Shown here one piece after another: positions 1-6,569 of a DNA stretch of 10,668 nucleotides. The position numbers and the translations under genes were made by a program. The stretch comes from an uncultured Streptococcus sp. (GTDB lineage: Bacteria > Bacillota > Bacilli > Lactobacillales > Streptococcaceae). The notes beneath the pieces were generated by a model. The model was not told the DNA's origin. It ran no database searches and worked only from the letters and a program-made list of their open reading frames with translations. Numbering within the stretch: the first letter of the stretch is position 1; each line of letters begins with the position of its first letter. Location: positions 1-10,668 of the forward strand of contig CABSQC010000018.1 in assembly GCA_902479835.1 (NCBI GenBank). Reading direction: 5' to 3'.

Positions 1-276
1 GTAGGCCGCAGCTCCAATAATAAAGAGCACAAAAATTGTAACAACTTCAATATTTTTGGACACAAACAATCCATACAAGAGGAAAACGCCGATCAAGGCA
101 TTGTATATTCCTTGATTTTTAAATAAAGAGGTCACAGATGGACGAGCGAGTTCTTCTTTCTCCATGTTGAAAACCCGACTGGTGGTATCAGATGTGGTTC
201 GGATACTCTCCAAATAAAAAATATACAAATGCTCCAGTGCAGCAAGACTCGCTAAAATAATCGTCAGTAATGACAT
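1..276 (-). CDS. DUF1304 family small membrane protein (3' end outside window)
   Basis: An open frame runs leftward from ATG at 276 to the window edge without a stop; 92 residues are visible. The N-terminus (MSLLTIILASLAALEHLYIF) is a hydrophobic helix with a conserved-looking Glu-His pair. A polar stretch with FNMEKEELARPSV follows, then NQGIYNALIG and further hydrophobic helices. This arrangement matches the DUF1304 family of about 120-residue integral membrane proteins, whose function is unknown, so roughly the last quarter is missing. The Shine-Dalgarno AAGGAG overlaps the end of the upstream MarR gene and lies 7 nt before the ATG. The gap between the genes is only 15 nt, so the two are co-transcribed and this protein is probably a target of that regulator (inference). 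The family call rests on recalled sequence pattern. Confidence 0.82.
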   Translation of the reverse strand, partial: MSLLTIILASLAALEHLYIFYLESIRTTSDTTSRVFNMEKEELARPSVTSLFKNQGIYNALIGVFLLYGLFVSKNIEVVTIFVLFIIGAAAY

Positions 277-291
277 CGTAGATTCTCCTTT

Positions 292-720
292 TTATTCAAC
301 TGTTATTTGTTCAATGCCAGATACTAATTTGTCCAGCAGGTAAGAAAATTGCTCTTGTTCTTGAGCCGTCAAAATCCGACTCATCTGTTCTTTCACCGCC
401 ACATGATGGCGAGGGGGATGTTTGACCAAACGATTATAGGCCGTATCCGTCAAATGAATTAAGATTTCCCGCTGATTCTTTGGATTTCGACTCCGATGGA
501 CAAATCCTTCCTTTTCTAATATTTTGAAATGCCGGGTTAAAGCCGCTGGATCAATCTGCAAGCGCTCCTGAACCGCGATCTGATTGCAAGGTGCTTGTTC
601 TAATAAATCCTGCAAAATTTGATAACGTGTTAAGCTAATCCCTAGGCGCTTTTCAAAGAGTTGCGTAGTTGTTTGATCTGCCAAGCGTAGTTGGTAGAGC
701 AAATCATTTATTTCTGCCAT
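292..720 (-). CDS. MarR-family winged-helix transcriptional regulator
   Basis: This 142-residue protein has the MarR length and layout. An N-terminal dimerisation helix is followed by a winged helix-turn-helix at about residues 30-92. The recognition helix is around IDPAALTRHFKILEKEGFV (56-74), and the wing around RSRNPKNQREILIHLT (76-91). A C-terminal helix (about 105-140) would complete the dimer interface. There is a single cysteine at residue 45; whether it senses redox state cannot be told. The start is ATG at 720, preceded by GGAGAAGGA. It is the first gene of a two-gene unit with the DUF1304 membrane protein. Two tandem palindromes overlap its own promoter, so autorepression is likely. 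The ligand is unknown. It does not resemble AdcR or FabT closely enough to name. Confidence 0.9.
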   Translation of the reverse strand: MAEINDLLYQLRLADQTTTQLFEKRLGISLTRYQILQDLLEQAPCNQIAVQERLQIDPAALTRHFKILEKEGFVHRSRNPKNQREILIHLTDTAYNRLVKHPPRHHVAVKEQMSRILTAQEQEQFSYLLDKLVSGIEQITVE

Positions 721-740
721 ATTCCTTCTCCGTATTATTT

Positions 741-767
741 TTGATAAATCAATAATTGATTAGTCAA
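741..767. promoter_or_regulatory. Tandem palindromic operator, probably for the adjacent MarR protein
   Basis: Two 12-bp palindromes lie head to tail. TTGATAAATCAA (741-752) has perfect arms, and TTGATTAGTCAA (756-767) has one mismatch. They start 15 bp apart and overlap the marR -10 element and start region. MarR proteins typically bind such TTGA-N4-TCAA dyads, so autoregulation is inferred from position; the binding protein is not proven. Confidence 0.7.
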
Positions 768-795
768 TCATAAACTTTTTCTTCTATCCTGGCAA
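767..795 (-). promoter_or_regulatory. Promoter of the marR-DUF1304 unit
   Basis: Reading leftward, -35 TTGCCA (795-790) and -10 TATGAT (772-767) are separated by exactly 17 bp, each with five of six consensus matches. Transcription should start near 760, inside the tandem palindromes. The DNA upstream (796-831) is rich in A and T tracts. Confidence 0.75.
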
Positions 796-824
796 GAAAA
801 AAAGCTGGCACTGTTTTTTCGCAC

Positions 825-849
825 AAAAAAAGCCGCCTGATTGGGCGAC
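825..849 (-). terminator. Intrinsic terminator of the csRNA
   Basis: On the leftward strand GTCGCC (849-844) pairs with GGCGGC (837-832) across a 6-nt loop, and seven U residues follow (831-825). The stem has one G-U pair. It also prevents leftward transcripts from the HAD gene from entering marR. Confidence 0.88.
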
Positions 850-921
850 TCTTAGGGAGATTATTATGAAAAAGAAAAGTTTTAGGATTTTTCTAAACAA
901 AGTTAGGAGGTCTTTGTTTAT
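825..921 (-). ncRNA. csRNA-type Cia-dependent small RNA
   Basis: A leftward RNA of about 97 nt is predicted. It would start near 921, about 7 nt after a TATAAT, and end in the U-tract 831-825. Its 5' hairpin has a perfect 8-bp stem (AAACAAAG with CTTTGTTT, 919-912 and 902-895). The 9-nt loop ACCUCCUAA is an anti-Shine-Dalgarno. An unpaired middle follows (about 894-850), containing UUUUUCAUAAUAAUCUCCCU, which is complementary to a ribosome binding site plus AUG. The 3' end is an intrinsic terminator. This two-hairpin layout, the length and the CiaR box are the hallmarks of streptococcal csRNAs, which pair with translation starts such as comC. Which csRNA number it is, and its targets, cannot be read from the sequence. 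It lies just downstream of the HAD gene and upstream of marR, and is transcribed in the same direction as both. Confidence 0.85.
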
Positions 922-927
922 GCTTCT

Positions 928-960
928 ATTATAGCGGACATTTCTTAAAGAAAGCTTACG
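928..960 (-). promoter_or_regulatory. CiaR box and promoter of the csRNA
   Basis: Leftward, CGTAAG (960-955), 5 bp, then TTTAAG (949-944), then exactly 10 bp, then the -10 TATAAT (933-928). The known CiaR site is a TTTAAG-N5-TTTAAG direct repeat replacing the -35 element, 10 bp from the -10. Here the second half is perfect and the first has two mismatches. Activation by CiaR is inferred from this exact geometry. Confidence 0.82.
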
Positions 961-988
961 ACTTTATTTCAAAATGAAAACAAATTCT

Positions 989-1618
989 TTACAGATTCTT
1001 TTCAGCGTTTAAAATAACTGGAATATCTAGTAAGGTGTTCATCTGATGATTGCCTTGATAGTCAGACGTCAAGAAATTGATACTCTGAATCTGGCTATTT
1101 CTTGCAAAGTCAATATCCAGGCTCCGATCCCCAATATAATAGGTCTTTTCTGGCTCCAACCCGTACTTCTCCATCAGATACATGGCAGCTTCTGGGTCAG
1201 GCTTGCGGGCAAAACCACTTTGACTGGTCAAAATCTCTGTAAAAAAAGATTCCAAGCCCAAGTCCCGCAGGATGACAAAGGCATTCTCTCCCTTATGGGT
1301 ATAGACAAACTGCTCAATTCCAGCATCCTTCCCCCAGGAGAGGACATCACGCACCCCCTCCATCAGAAGGACCTGGGCATTTTTCTCTGCTAGACTTTCT
1401 GCTCGACGCTGATTTAAGTCCGTCACATCCAGTTGATACTCTGCTGCCACCGCTACTAAAAGATCTTGAACCGAATGCTTCAAGATGAAATCATTAATGC
1501 TGGCTCGGTCAAAGGGAAGCTGATAAGTTGCATAGGTCTCCTCAAGACCTGCCAGAATAGCATCATAGGAATCTAGCAAGGTCCCATCCAAATCCCAAAT
1601 AAAGGCTCGTTTTGTCAT
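989..1618 (-). CDS. HAD-superfamily hydrolase (phosphoglycolate-phosphatase-like)
   Basis: This 209-residue protein carries all four haloacid-dehalogenase motifs. Motif I is DLDGTLLDS (9-17), with the nucleophile Asp9 and acid/base Asp11. Motif II is Thr107 in VYTHKG. Motif III is Lys139 in RKPDPE. Motif IV is GDRSLDID (163-170), with Asp164 and Asp168 for magnesium. The helical cap inserted after motif I (about 18-85) puts it in subfamily I, like phosphoglycolate and other small phosphomonoester phosphatases. The substrate is unknown. The ATG overlaps the stop of the upstream MATE gene as ATGA, so translation is probably coupled. The GGAGAG upstream inside MATE serves as ribosome binding site. 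It is the last gene of its unit; the next element downstream is the csRNA promoter. Confidence 0.9.
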   Translation of the reverse strand: MTKRAFIWDLDGTLLDSYDAILAGLEETYATYQLPFDRASINDFILKHSVQDLLVAVAAEYQLDVTDLNQRRAESLAEKNAQVLLMEGVRDVLSWGKDAGIEQFVYTHKGENAFVILRDLGLESFFTEILTSQSGFARKPDPEAAMYLMEKYGLEPEKTYYIGDRSLDIDFARNSQIQSINFLTSDYQGNHQMNTLLDIPVILNAEKNL

Positions 1619-2895
1619 TTTTTCTTCTCTCCTACTTTTCGTCTATATAGCTGACTCAAAAATAGCCAACGGAAGCCATTGTCGAGCAGCGTCCCCGTCC
1701 AGACCCCTGGAAGGCCAAAGCCAAGGGTTACTCCAAGCAGATAACCGGCTCCAATTCGAATGACCCACATGCCAATCGTCGTCGCATAAAATGGAAGCTT
1801 CCCATTTCCCAAGCCTTGCCAAACAGCTGTATAGATGACTGTCCCTGCCGTAAACGGCGTTCCCAACAAAGAAAAGAGGACAACCGATAAACTAGCTTCT
1901 ACTGCTTTTGTATCTTGGGTGTAGAGATGGGTCAGAAGGGTGCCCCCAAAAAAGATTCCCAAGGCAATAGGTAACATTAACACGAAGGACAAGCAGTAAG
2001 ACTGCTTTCGAAGGCGGGCAATCTGCTCAAGATCACCTTCACCCAGGCTCCGTGCCACGAGCATGACCGTCGCTGTGGCCACTCCAAATACAGGCATATA
2101 GTTAAACTGGGTCAAGGTCTCTCCGATGGCATTTCCTGCGACTGCCTCGGTCCCAAAAGCAACCACGATCGCAATGATCACCACATCTCCAGCTCGCATC
2201 ATCAGCCGCTCCCCGGCAGCTGGAAGCGCTAAGTTCAAGAGCTTACGATCCAATCCCCAACCAAGGGGGGCAAAGGGTAGCTGGACCTTTTGCCACAAGA
2301 GGATGACGCCCACCAGACGGGCCAGCACTGTCCCCAAAGCTGCACCAACAATGCCCCAACCAAAAAGGAAAATGGCTACAGAGGAGAACAGAGCGTTTAA
2401 TAGATTGGTCAACAGGCTCACATACATAGGAAGACGTGGATTGTTGGCCACCCGAACCAAGGAGCCCAAGGTCGTCATCAATCCTAAGAGAACTATGGTC
2501 CCGCCAACCAAGGAAAGGTAAATCCCCCCGCTTTCGGCTACTGCAGCTTCAGTCCCCAACAGCGAAATCATCTGGCGTCCAAATAACAGCGAAGCCCCTC
2601 CTAAGAGAGCACTCAACAACAAGGTCACCTTTAGGGACTCTGTCGCATGGTAGGCAATGTGGTCTTGATTTTTTTCACCCAAACTTTTGGACATGACACT
2701 GGCAACTGCCGCACCCAGTGCCAAAAAGATGGCCTGATAGATGGTGATGATGTTCCCTGCGACGGAAACACCTGAAATGGCAATCAAGCCCAGGTGAGCC
2801 ACTAAATAAGAGTCCACCATGCCCATCAGCATTTGTAAGAAATTTTCACCCATGGCAGGAAGGGCAATGTTTAAGATTTTTTTGTATGAATTCAT
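1615..2895 (-). CDS. MATE-family multidrug/Na+ efflux transporter
   Basis: This 426-residue polytopic membrane protein has about 12 predicted transmembrane helices in two homologous halves. The repeat is visible as SKSLGEKN (69-76) in the N-half and ARSLGEGD (281-288) in the C-half. IALPAMGENFLQMLMGMVDS (10-28, with LALPAAGERLMMRAGDVVII at 222-241 as its counterpart) is the typical MATE helix 1/7 start. MATE pumps export cationic drugs or metabolites in exchange for Na+ or H+; the substrate here is not known. It differs from the recA-linked DinF, so no symbol is given. The order thrC-MATE-HAD is, from memory, conserved in pneumococcus. The ATG at 2895 lacks any clear Shine-Dalgarno and sits 8 nt after the thrC hairpin. 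No in-frame alternative start exists between the upstream stop and this ATG. Confidence 0.9.
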   Translation of the reverse strand: MNSYKKILNIALPAMGENFLQMLMGMVDSYLVAHLGLIAISGVSVAGNIITIYQAIFLALGAAVASVMSKSLGEKNQDHIAYHATESLKVTLLLSALLGGASLLFGRQMISLLGTEAAVAESGGIYLSLVGGTIVLLGLMTTLGSLVRVANNPRLPMYVSLLTNLLNALFSSVAIFLFGWGIVGAALGTVLARLVGVILLWQKVQLPFAPLGWGLDRKLLNLALPAAGERLMMRAGDVVIIAIVVAFGTEAVAGNAIGETLTQFNYMPVFGVATATVMLVARSLGEGDLEQIARLRKQSYCLSFVLMLPIALGIFFGGTLLTHLYTQDTKAVEASLSVVLFSLLGTPFTAGTVIYTAVWQGLGNGKLPFYATTIGMWVIRIGAGYLLGVTLGFGLPGVWTGTLLDNGFRWLFLSQLYRRKVGEKKK

Positions 2896-2903
2896 GCGTA
2901 TAT

Positions 2904-2925
2904 AAAAGAGCCAAACGGCTCTTTT
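2904..2925 (-). terminator. Hairpin terminator after thrC
   Basis: AAAAGAGCC (2904-2912) and GGCTCTTTT (2917-2925) form a perfect 9-bp stem with a 4-nt loop in the 50-bp thrC-MATE gap. The U-tract on the leftward strand is only four residues, inside the stem, then ATATA. It may therefore attenuate rather than stop transcription into MATE-HAD, which shows no clear promoter of its own. Confidence 0.75.
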
Positions 2926-2945
2926 GATCTTTCTAATAGGGAGAA

Positions 2946-4430
2946 TTACAGTCCCAAGTAGTCTTCTACGGCTGCTTGCATGTCTTTAGCAGCTACGCTT
3001 GTACGATGGCGAACCGGCGCAGTTTCAAGACCGTCTACAGCCGGTGGCACAGGAACACCTGAGAGGGTGTGCAATTTGGCCAAGGCTTCGAAATCGCCTA
3101 GACCTGTCTCGCCCGTCACCGCTTCTACTGCCACAACTGGGAATTTATAAGGACTTGCTGTAGAGGCAATGACTGTTTTAGCAGCATCCCCTGTTTGGGT
3201 CCGGTATTTTTGATAAACGGCTGATGCTACAGCTGTATGAGGGTCTTCGATGTAATCAGACGCTTCATAGACCCGCTTGATCTCTGCAGCAGTTTCTGCT
3301 TCATCTGCGTATGCAGCCGCAAACAAATCTAAGATATCTTCATCAAAGTTGGACAATTGGTATTGACCTGTTGCAACGAGGCTTTCCATCAACTCTTTGG
3401 TCTTTGTGGCATCATTGCCTACCAAGTGGAAGATCAAGCGTTCCAAGTTTGAAGAGACCAAGATATCCATCGATGGACTAGTGGTCACCTTGAAACTACG
3501 TTTCTTATCATAGACACGTGTTTTGAAGAAGTCTGTCAAGACATTGTTCTCGTTTGATGCACAGATCAATTTCCCAACTGGAAGACCGATTTGTTTGGCA
3601 TAGAAAGCTGCCAAGATATTTCCAAAGTTCCCTGTTGGAACGGTGAAGTTGACTTTTTCTCCCCCTGTGATTTGACCTGTCTTCACCAATTGCGCGTAGG
3701 CATATACGTAATAAACAATTTGAGGCACCAAACGGCCGATATTCATGGAGTTGGCTGATGAGAATTGCATCTTGTTGGCTGCCAATTTTTCACGTAGTTC
3801 AACATCGTTGAACATATGTTTGACATTGGTTTGAGCATCGTCAAAGTTTCCATCGATCGCGATGACATGAGTATTGTCCCCAGTTTGAGTCGTCATTTGC
3901 AACTCTTGGACCTTGCTGACACCGTCTTTTGGATAAAAGACAATAATTTCAGTACCTGGAACATCGGCAAAACCTGCCATGGCAGCTTTACCAGTGTCCC
4001 CGGATGTCGCTGTCAAGATGACGATTTTATTTTCCAGACCGTGCTTTTTAGCTGCTGTTGTCATGAAGTAAGGCAAGATCGACAAAGCCATATCTTTAAA
4101 GGCTATGGTTGAACCGTGGAAAAGTTCCAAGTTGTATTGGCCATCGAGTTTGACAAGCGGAGCAATGGCTGGCGTATCAAACTTGCTGTCATAGGCATGA
4201 GAAATACAGTAGTCCAATTCTTCTGCCGTAAAGTCATCCAAAAAGGCTGATAAGACAAGCTTAGCCACTTCTTGGTAAGAAGCGTCTTTGAGGGTGTTAA
4301 AATCTAGCTCCACTTGAGGATAAGAGACCGGAGTAAACAAGCCGCCATCTGTTGCCAAACCTTGAAGGATGGCTTGACTAGCTGTTACAGTATTTTTTTC
4401 ATCTCGTGTTGATTGATAAACTAATGTCAT
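2946..4430 (-). CDS. thrC: Threonine synthase
   Basis: ThrC converts O-phospho-L-homoserine to L-threonine and phosphate using pyridoxal phosphate, the last step of threonine synthesis in the cytosol. The protein has 494 residues, the usual size of the longer (yeast/E. coli-like) class. The PLP-binding lysine is Lys112 in HGSTIAFKDMA (105-115). The phosphate-binding/catalytic loop TATSGDTGKA lies at 140-149. SSANSMNIGRL (224-234) and the glycine loop PTGNFGN (265-271) are typical. The N-terminus (YQSTRDEKNTVTASQAILQG) also matches the family. ATG at 4430 is preceded by AAAGGA with an 11-12 nt spacer, somewhat long. It has its own promoter and a hairpin terminator, so the MATE and HAD genes downstream may be expressed partly by read-through. 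Confidence 0.97.
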   Translation of the reverse strand: MTLVYQSTRDEKNTVTASQAILQGLATDGGLFTPVSYPQVELDFNTLKDASYQEVAKLVLSAFLDDFTAEELDYCISHAYDSKFDTPAIAPLVKLDGQYNLELFHGSTIAFKDMALSILPYFMTTAAKKHGLENKIVILTATSGDTGKAAMAGFADVPGTEIIVFYPKDGVSKVQELQMTTQTGDNTHVIAIDGNFDDAQTNVKHMFNDVELREKLAANKMQFSSANSMNIGRLVPQIVYYVYAYAQLVKTGQITGGEKVNFTVPTGNFGNILAAFYAKQIGLPVGKLICASNENNVLTDFFKTRVYDKKRSFKVTTSPSMDILVSSNLERLIFHLVGNDATKTKELMESLVATGQYQLSNFDEDILDLFAAAYADEAETAAEIKRVYEASDYIEDPHTAVASAVYQKYRTQTGDAAKTVIASTASPYKFPVVAVEAVTGETGLGDFEALAKLHTLSGVPVPPAVDGLETAPVRHRTSVAAKDMQAAVEDYLGL

Positions 4431-4462
4431 GACTGTTTCATTCCTTTACTAGTAGTCTTCTC

Positions 4463-4471
4463 ATTATATCA
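4463..4471 (-). promoter_or_regulatory. Extended -10 promoter of thrC
   Basis: Leftward, TGATATAAT (4471-4463) is a perfect extended -10 (TG-N-TATAAT). No good -35 hexamer lies 17 bp upstream. The predicted leader to the ATG is about 25 nt, with no room for a T-box or attenuator. Confidence 0.75.
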
Positions 4472-4610
4472 TAAATGTCAGAAAATTTAACGGCTTTTCG
4501 CCAAATCTTGGCAAAGGTCGGCAAACAGAAGCTAGATAAAAGAGAGCAGGCGCAACGACTTTGCTCCTACTCCCATGCGAATCTGTTTTTCAGGTGTCTG
4601 CAAGACTTGA
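4472..4610. other. thrC-hisS intergenic region
   Basis: No convincing gene is seen here. GCCAA-ATC-TTGGC (4500-4512) is a short inverted repeat without a T-tract. On the leftward strand a weak 5-bp stem (GAGCA with TGCTC) followed by TCTTTT is the only candidate for a hisS terminator. One leftward frame continues the hisS 3' end as protein-like sequence, treated as a separate low-interest observation. Confidence 0.4.
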
Positions 4611-5894
4611 TCAAGCTAATCCCAACTCTGCTAAAACAGATGGGAAGTCTTTCTTCAATTTTTCAAGAGCTACCGTTACTTCTTGACGAGTTTGGTTATT
4701 TTTCACAGTAACTTGACCGCTCTCAACTTCACTACTTCCTAAGGTAATCAAGGCTTTGGCCGCAAAGACATCTGCTGACTTAAATTGTGCCTTGAGCTTG
4801 CGTCCAAGGTAATCACGTTCTGCCTTGAAACCTTGGATTCGAAGGGCCTGAACCAAGCTAAGCGCTGCTTCATTGACCTCATCTCCTAGGACAGCGATAT
4901 AGGCATCTAGGCCTGTTTCGATCGGTAATTCAATGCCTTTCTTTTCAAGAACGAGAAGGATCCGTTCCACACCGATACCAAATCCAAAACCAGCTGTCGC
5001 AGGGCCACCGAAGTATTCCACCAACCCATCATAGCGACCACCTGCACAGACTGTCAATTCATTGCCTTCAATTTCTGTAATGAACTCAAAAATCGTGTGG
5101 TTGTAGTAATCCAAGCCACGCACCATATTGGTATCGATGACATAGGCTACACCTAAATCTTCTAACATCCGACGAACCGCATCAAAATGCGCTTGGCTTT
5201 CTTCATCTAGATAGTCTAGGATGGAAGGAGCCTGTTCAACCGCGGCCTTGTCTTCTTTTTCTTTTGAATCCAAGACACGAAGCGGATTTTCTTCTAAGCG
5301 ACGTTGGCTGTCCTTAGACAATTGATCCTTCATTGGCAAGAGGTAATCAATCAAGGCTTGACGATAAGCCTGACGACTAGCAGGGCTTCCCAAGGTGTTC
5401 AAGTGCAAGGTCACATTGTCAATTCCTAGTTCTTTCAGGAATTGCGCTGCCATGGCAATGGTTTCGACATCCGTTGCAGGATTGCTCGATCCAAAGCATT
5501 CTACCCCAATTTGGTGGAATTGACGCAAACGACCTGCTTGAGGACGTTCGTAGCGGAACATTGGACCTATGTAATAGAACTTACTTGGTTTTTGTACCTC
5601 AGGCGCAAAGAGTTTATTTTCTACATAGGAGCGGACAACAGGAGCTGTTCCTTCTGGACGAAGCGTGATATGACGGTCTCCCTTGTCATAGAAATCATAC
5701 ATTTCTTTGGTGACGATATCCGTCGTATCCCCTACTGAACGGCTGATGACTTCATAATGTTCGAAGATCGGTGTGCGGATTTCATCATAATTGTATCGCG
5801 CAAAGACCTTGCGTGCAAAGCCTTCTACATATTGCCATTTCGCTGAATCGCCAGGAAGGATATCCTGGGTCCCTTTTGGTTTTTGTAATTTCAT
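4611..5894 (-). CDS. hisS: Histidyl-tRNA synthetase
   Basis: HisRS charges tRNA-His with histidine using ATP. It is a cytosolic class II homodimer. From the start chosen here it has 427 residues, the normal bacterial length. It begins with [14 protein letters not shown]. Motif 2 is [20 protein letters not shown] (113-132). The histidine-specific signatures are [12 protein letters not shown] (259-270) and CAGGRYDGL (283-291). Motif 3 is [11 protein letters not shown] (302-312). The C-terminal anticodon-binding domain starts near 330 (DAYIAVLG). An in-frame ATG three codons earlier (5903) would give 430 residues, but it lies immediately after AAAGG. The same AAAGGA is at normal distance (8-9 nt) from the ATG at 5894, which also matches the start I recall for pneumococcal HisRS. 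It is monocistronic, with no T-box in its short leader. Confidence 0.97.
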   Translation of the reverse strand: MKLQKPKGTQDILPGDSAKWQYVEGFARKVFARYNYDEIRTPIFEHYEVISRSVGDTTDIVTKEMYDFYDKGDRHITLRPEGTAPVVRSYVENKLFAPEVQKPSKFYYIGPMFRYERPQAGRLRQFHQIGVECFGSSNPATDVETIAMAAQFLKELGIDNVTLHLNTLGSPASRQAYRQALIDYLLPMKDQLSKDSQRRLEENPLRVLDSKEKEDKAAVEQAPSILDYLDEESQAHFDAVRRMLEDLGVAYVIDTNMVRGLDYYNHTIFEFITEIEGNELTVCAGGRYDGLVEYFGGPATAGFGFGIGVERILLVLEKKGIELPIETGLDAYIAVLGDEVNEAALSLVQALRIQGFKAERDYLGRKLKAQFKSADVFAAKALITLGSSEVESGQVTVKNNQTRQEVTVALEKLKKDFPSVLAELGLA

Positions 5895-5925
5895 AGCCTT
5901 CATCCTTTGTCTTACTTTTGCCTCT

Positions 5926-5934
5926 ATTTTACCA
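5926..5934 (-). promoter_or_regulatory. Extended -10 promoter of hisS
   Basis: Leftward, TGGTAAAAT (5934-5926) fits an extended -10 (TG-N-TAAAAT). The -35 region is poor. The leader to the start at 5894 is about 25 nt, so no leader-RNA control is possible from this promoter. Confidence 0.6.
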
Positions 5935-6004
5935 CAAATTCGAAGAGAAATGGAGGCTGGACCGAATTTCCTTCGTTCGACACGTTCAAATCCTCTTTCT
6001 CTTC

Positions 6005-6033
6005 TTGCCTTATCAGCCGAATTATGAGAAAAT
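6005..6033 (+). promoter_or_regulatory. Putative promoter of the DUF59 gene
   Basis: TTGCCT (6005-6010), 17 bp, then GAAAAT (6028-6033) preceded by TG in the extended position. Each hexamer matches consensus at about four positions. It is divergent from the hisS promoter about 75 bp away. Confidence 0.5.
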
Positions 6034-6064
6034 GGAAGCCATACTACACTGAAAGGAACTTGCG

Positions 6065-6406
6065 ATGAGAGAGGATATCAAAATCAATGACCGCGCCCTG
6101 GCCCTAGAGAAGTCATTAATCGAAAAATTGGAGCTTGTATTTGATACCGATGTTGAGTTAGACGTCTATAACCTAGGACTGATCTACGAGATCCATCTAG
6201 ATGAAACCGGCACTTGCAAGGTGGTTATGACCTTTACCGATACGGCTTGTAGCTGTGCTGAGAGCCTTCCGATCGAAATCGTCGCTCGCCTAAAAGAAAT
6301 CGAGGGGATCGAAGATGTCAAGGTTGAAGTGACTTGGTCACCCGCTTGGAAAATTACACGAATCAGCCGATACGGGCGCATCGCCCTTGGCCTTCCACCA
6401 CGATAA
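6065..6406 (+). CDS. MIP18/DUF59 family iron-sulfur cluster assembly protein
   Basis: This 113-residue protein of the MIP18 (DUF59, SufT/PaaD-like) family is thought to help assemble or deliver iron-sulfur clusters. [16 protein letters not shown] (30-45) is the family's hallmark (acidic residue, then LGLIY). [14 protein letters not shown] (56-69) contains Cys62 and Cys64 near the usual conserved cysteine position. [21 protein letters not shown] (90-110) is the family C-terminus. AAAGGA lies 7 nt before the ATG. The gene stands alone, divergent from hisS, and ends in a shared hairpin terminator. Nearby ilvD encodes an Fe-S enzyme, but this is not a shared operon and a link is only speculation. 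It is not next to a suf operon here, so SufT is not asserted. Confidence 0.9.
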   Translation: MREDIKINDRALALEKSLIEKLELVFDTDVELDVYNLGLIYEIHLDETGTCKVVMTFTDTACSCAESLPIEIVARLKEIEGIEDVKVEVTWSPAWKITRISRYGRIALGLPPR

Positions 6407-6476
6407 CAATCATTACCATTTAATAAACGCAGTCAACTTAATGAAGGAAAGCCTCTTTGGAAATCCAATTCATAAT

Positions 6477-6526
6477 AAAAAAACGAGGAACACCAACTCT
6501 GCCATCAGAGTTTGTTCCTCGTTTTT
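6477..6526. terminator. Bidirectional terminator between the DUF59 gene and the uracil permease
   Basis: A 14-bp perfect stem (6479-6492 with 6513-6526: AAAAACGAGGAACA and TGTTCCTCGTTTTT) continues after a 2-nt bulge as a 7-bp stem (AACTCTG with CAGAGTT) closed by a 4-nt loop. It has A7 on the left and T5 on the right, so it works from both convergent sides. Confidence 0.93.
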
Positions 6527-6569
6527 ATAATGTTTAAATCCATTCAAACTTTTTCACTACCAGAATGGT

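Noticed and set aside
796..824. A-tract, GCTGGCAC, T-tract that resembles a second terminator between the csRNA and marR.
   Set aside because: The central GC part is not self-complementary; only the A and T runs could pair. It may simply be A/T-rich DNA upstream of the marR promoter.
866..934. A 22-codon rightward ORF (MKKKSFRIF...) with a good Shine-Dalgarno, resembling a small toxin or peptide gene.
   Set aside because: It is the exact complement of a csRNA, whose anti-SD and anti-AUG segments necessarily look like a translation start on the other strand. No rightward promoter is seen; the promoter, hairpin and terminator signals all point leftward.
4431..4471. Possible T-box or amino-acid leader for thrC, and likewise for hisS (5895-5931).
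   Set aside because: The predicted leaders are only about 25 nt long, too short for a T-box or peptide attenuator, and no T-box motif is present.
4475..4711. A 78-codon rightward ORF between thrC and hisS.
   Set aside because: Almost half of it is antisense to the hisS 3' end, it has no ribosome binding site, and its start overlaps the region around the thrC promoter. Its composition is not convincing as a protein.
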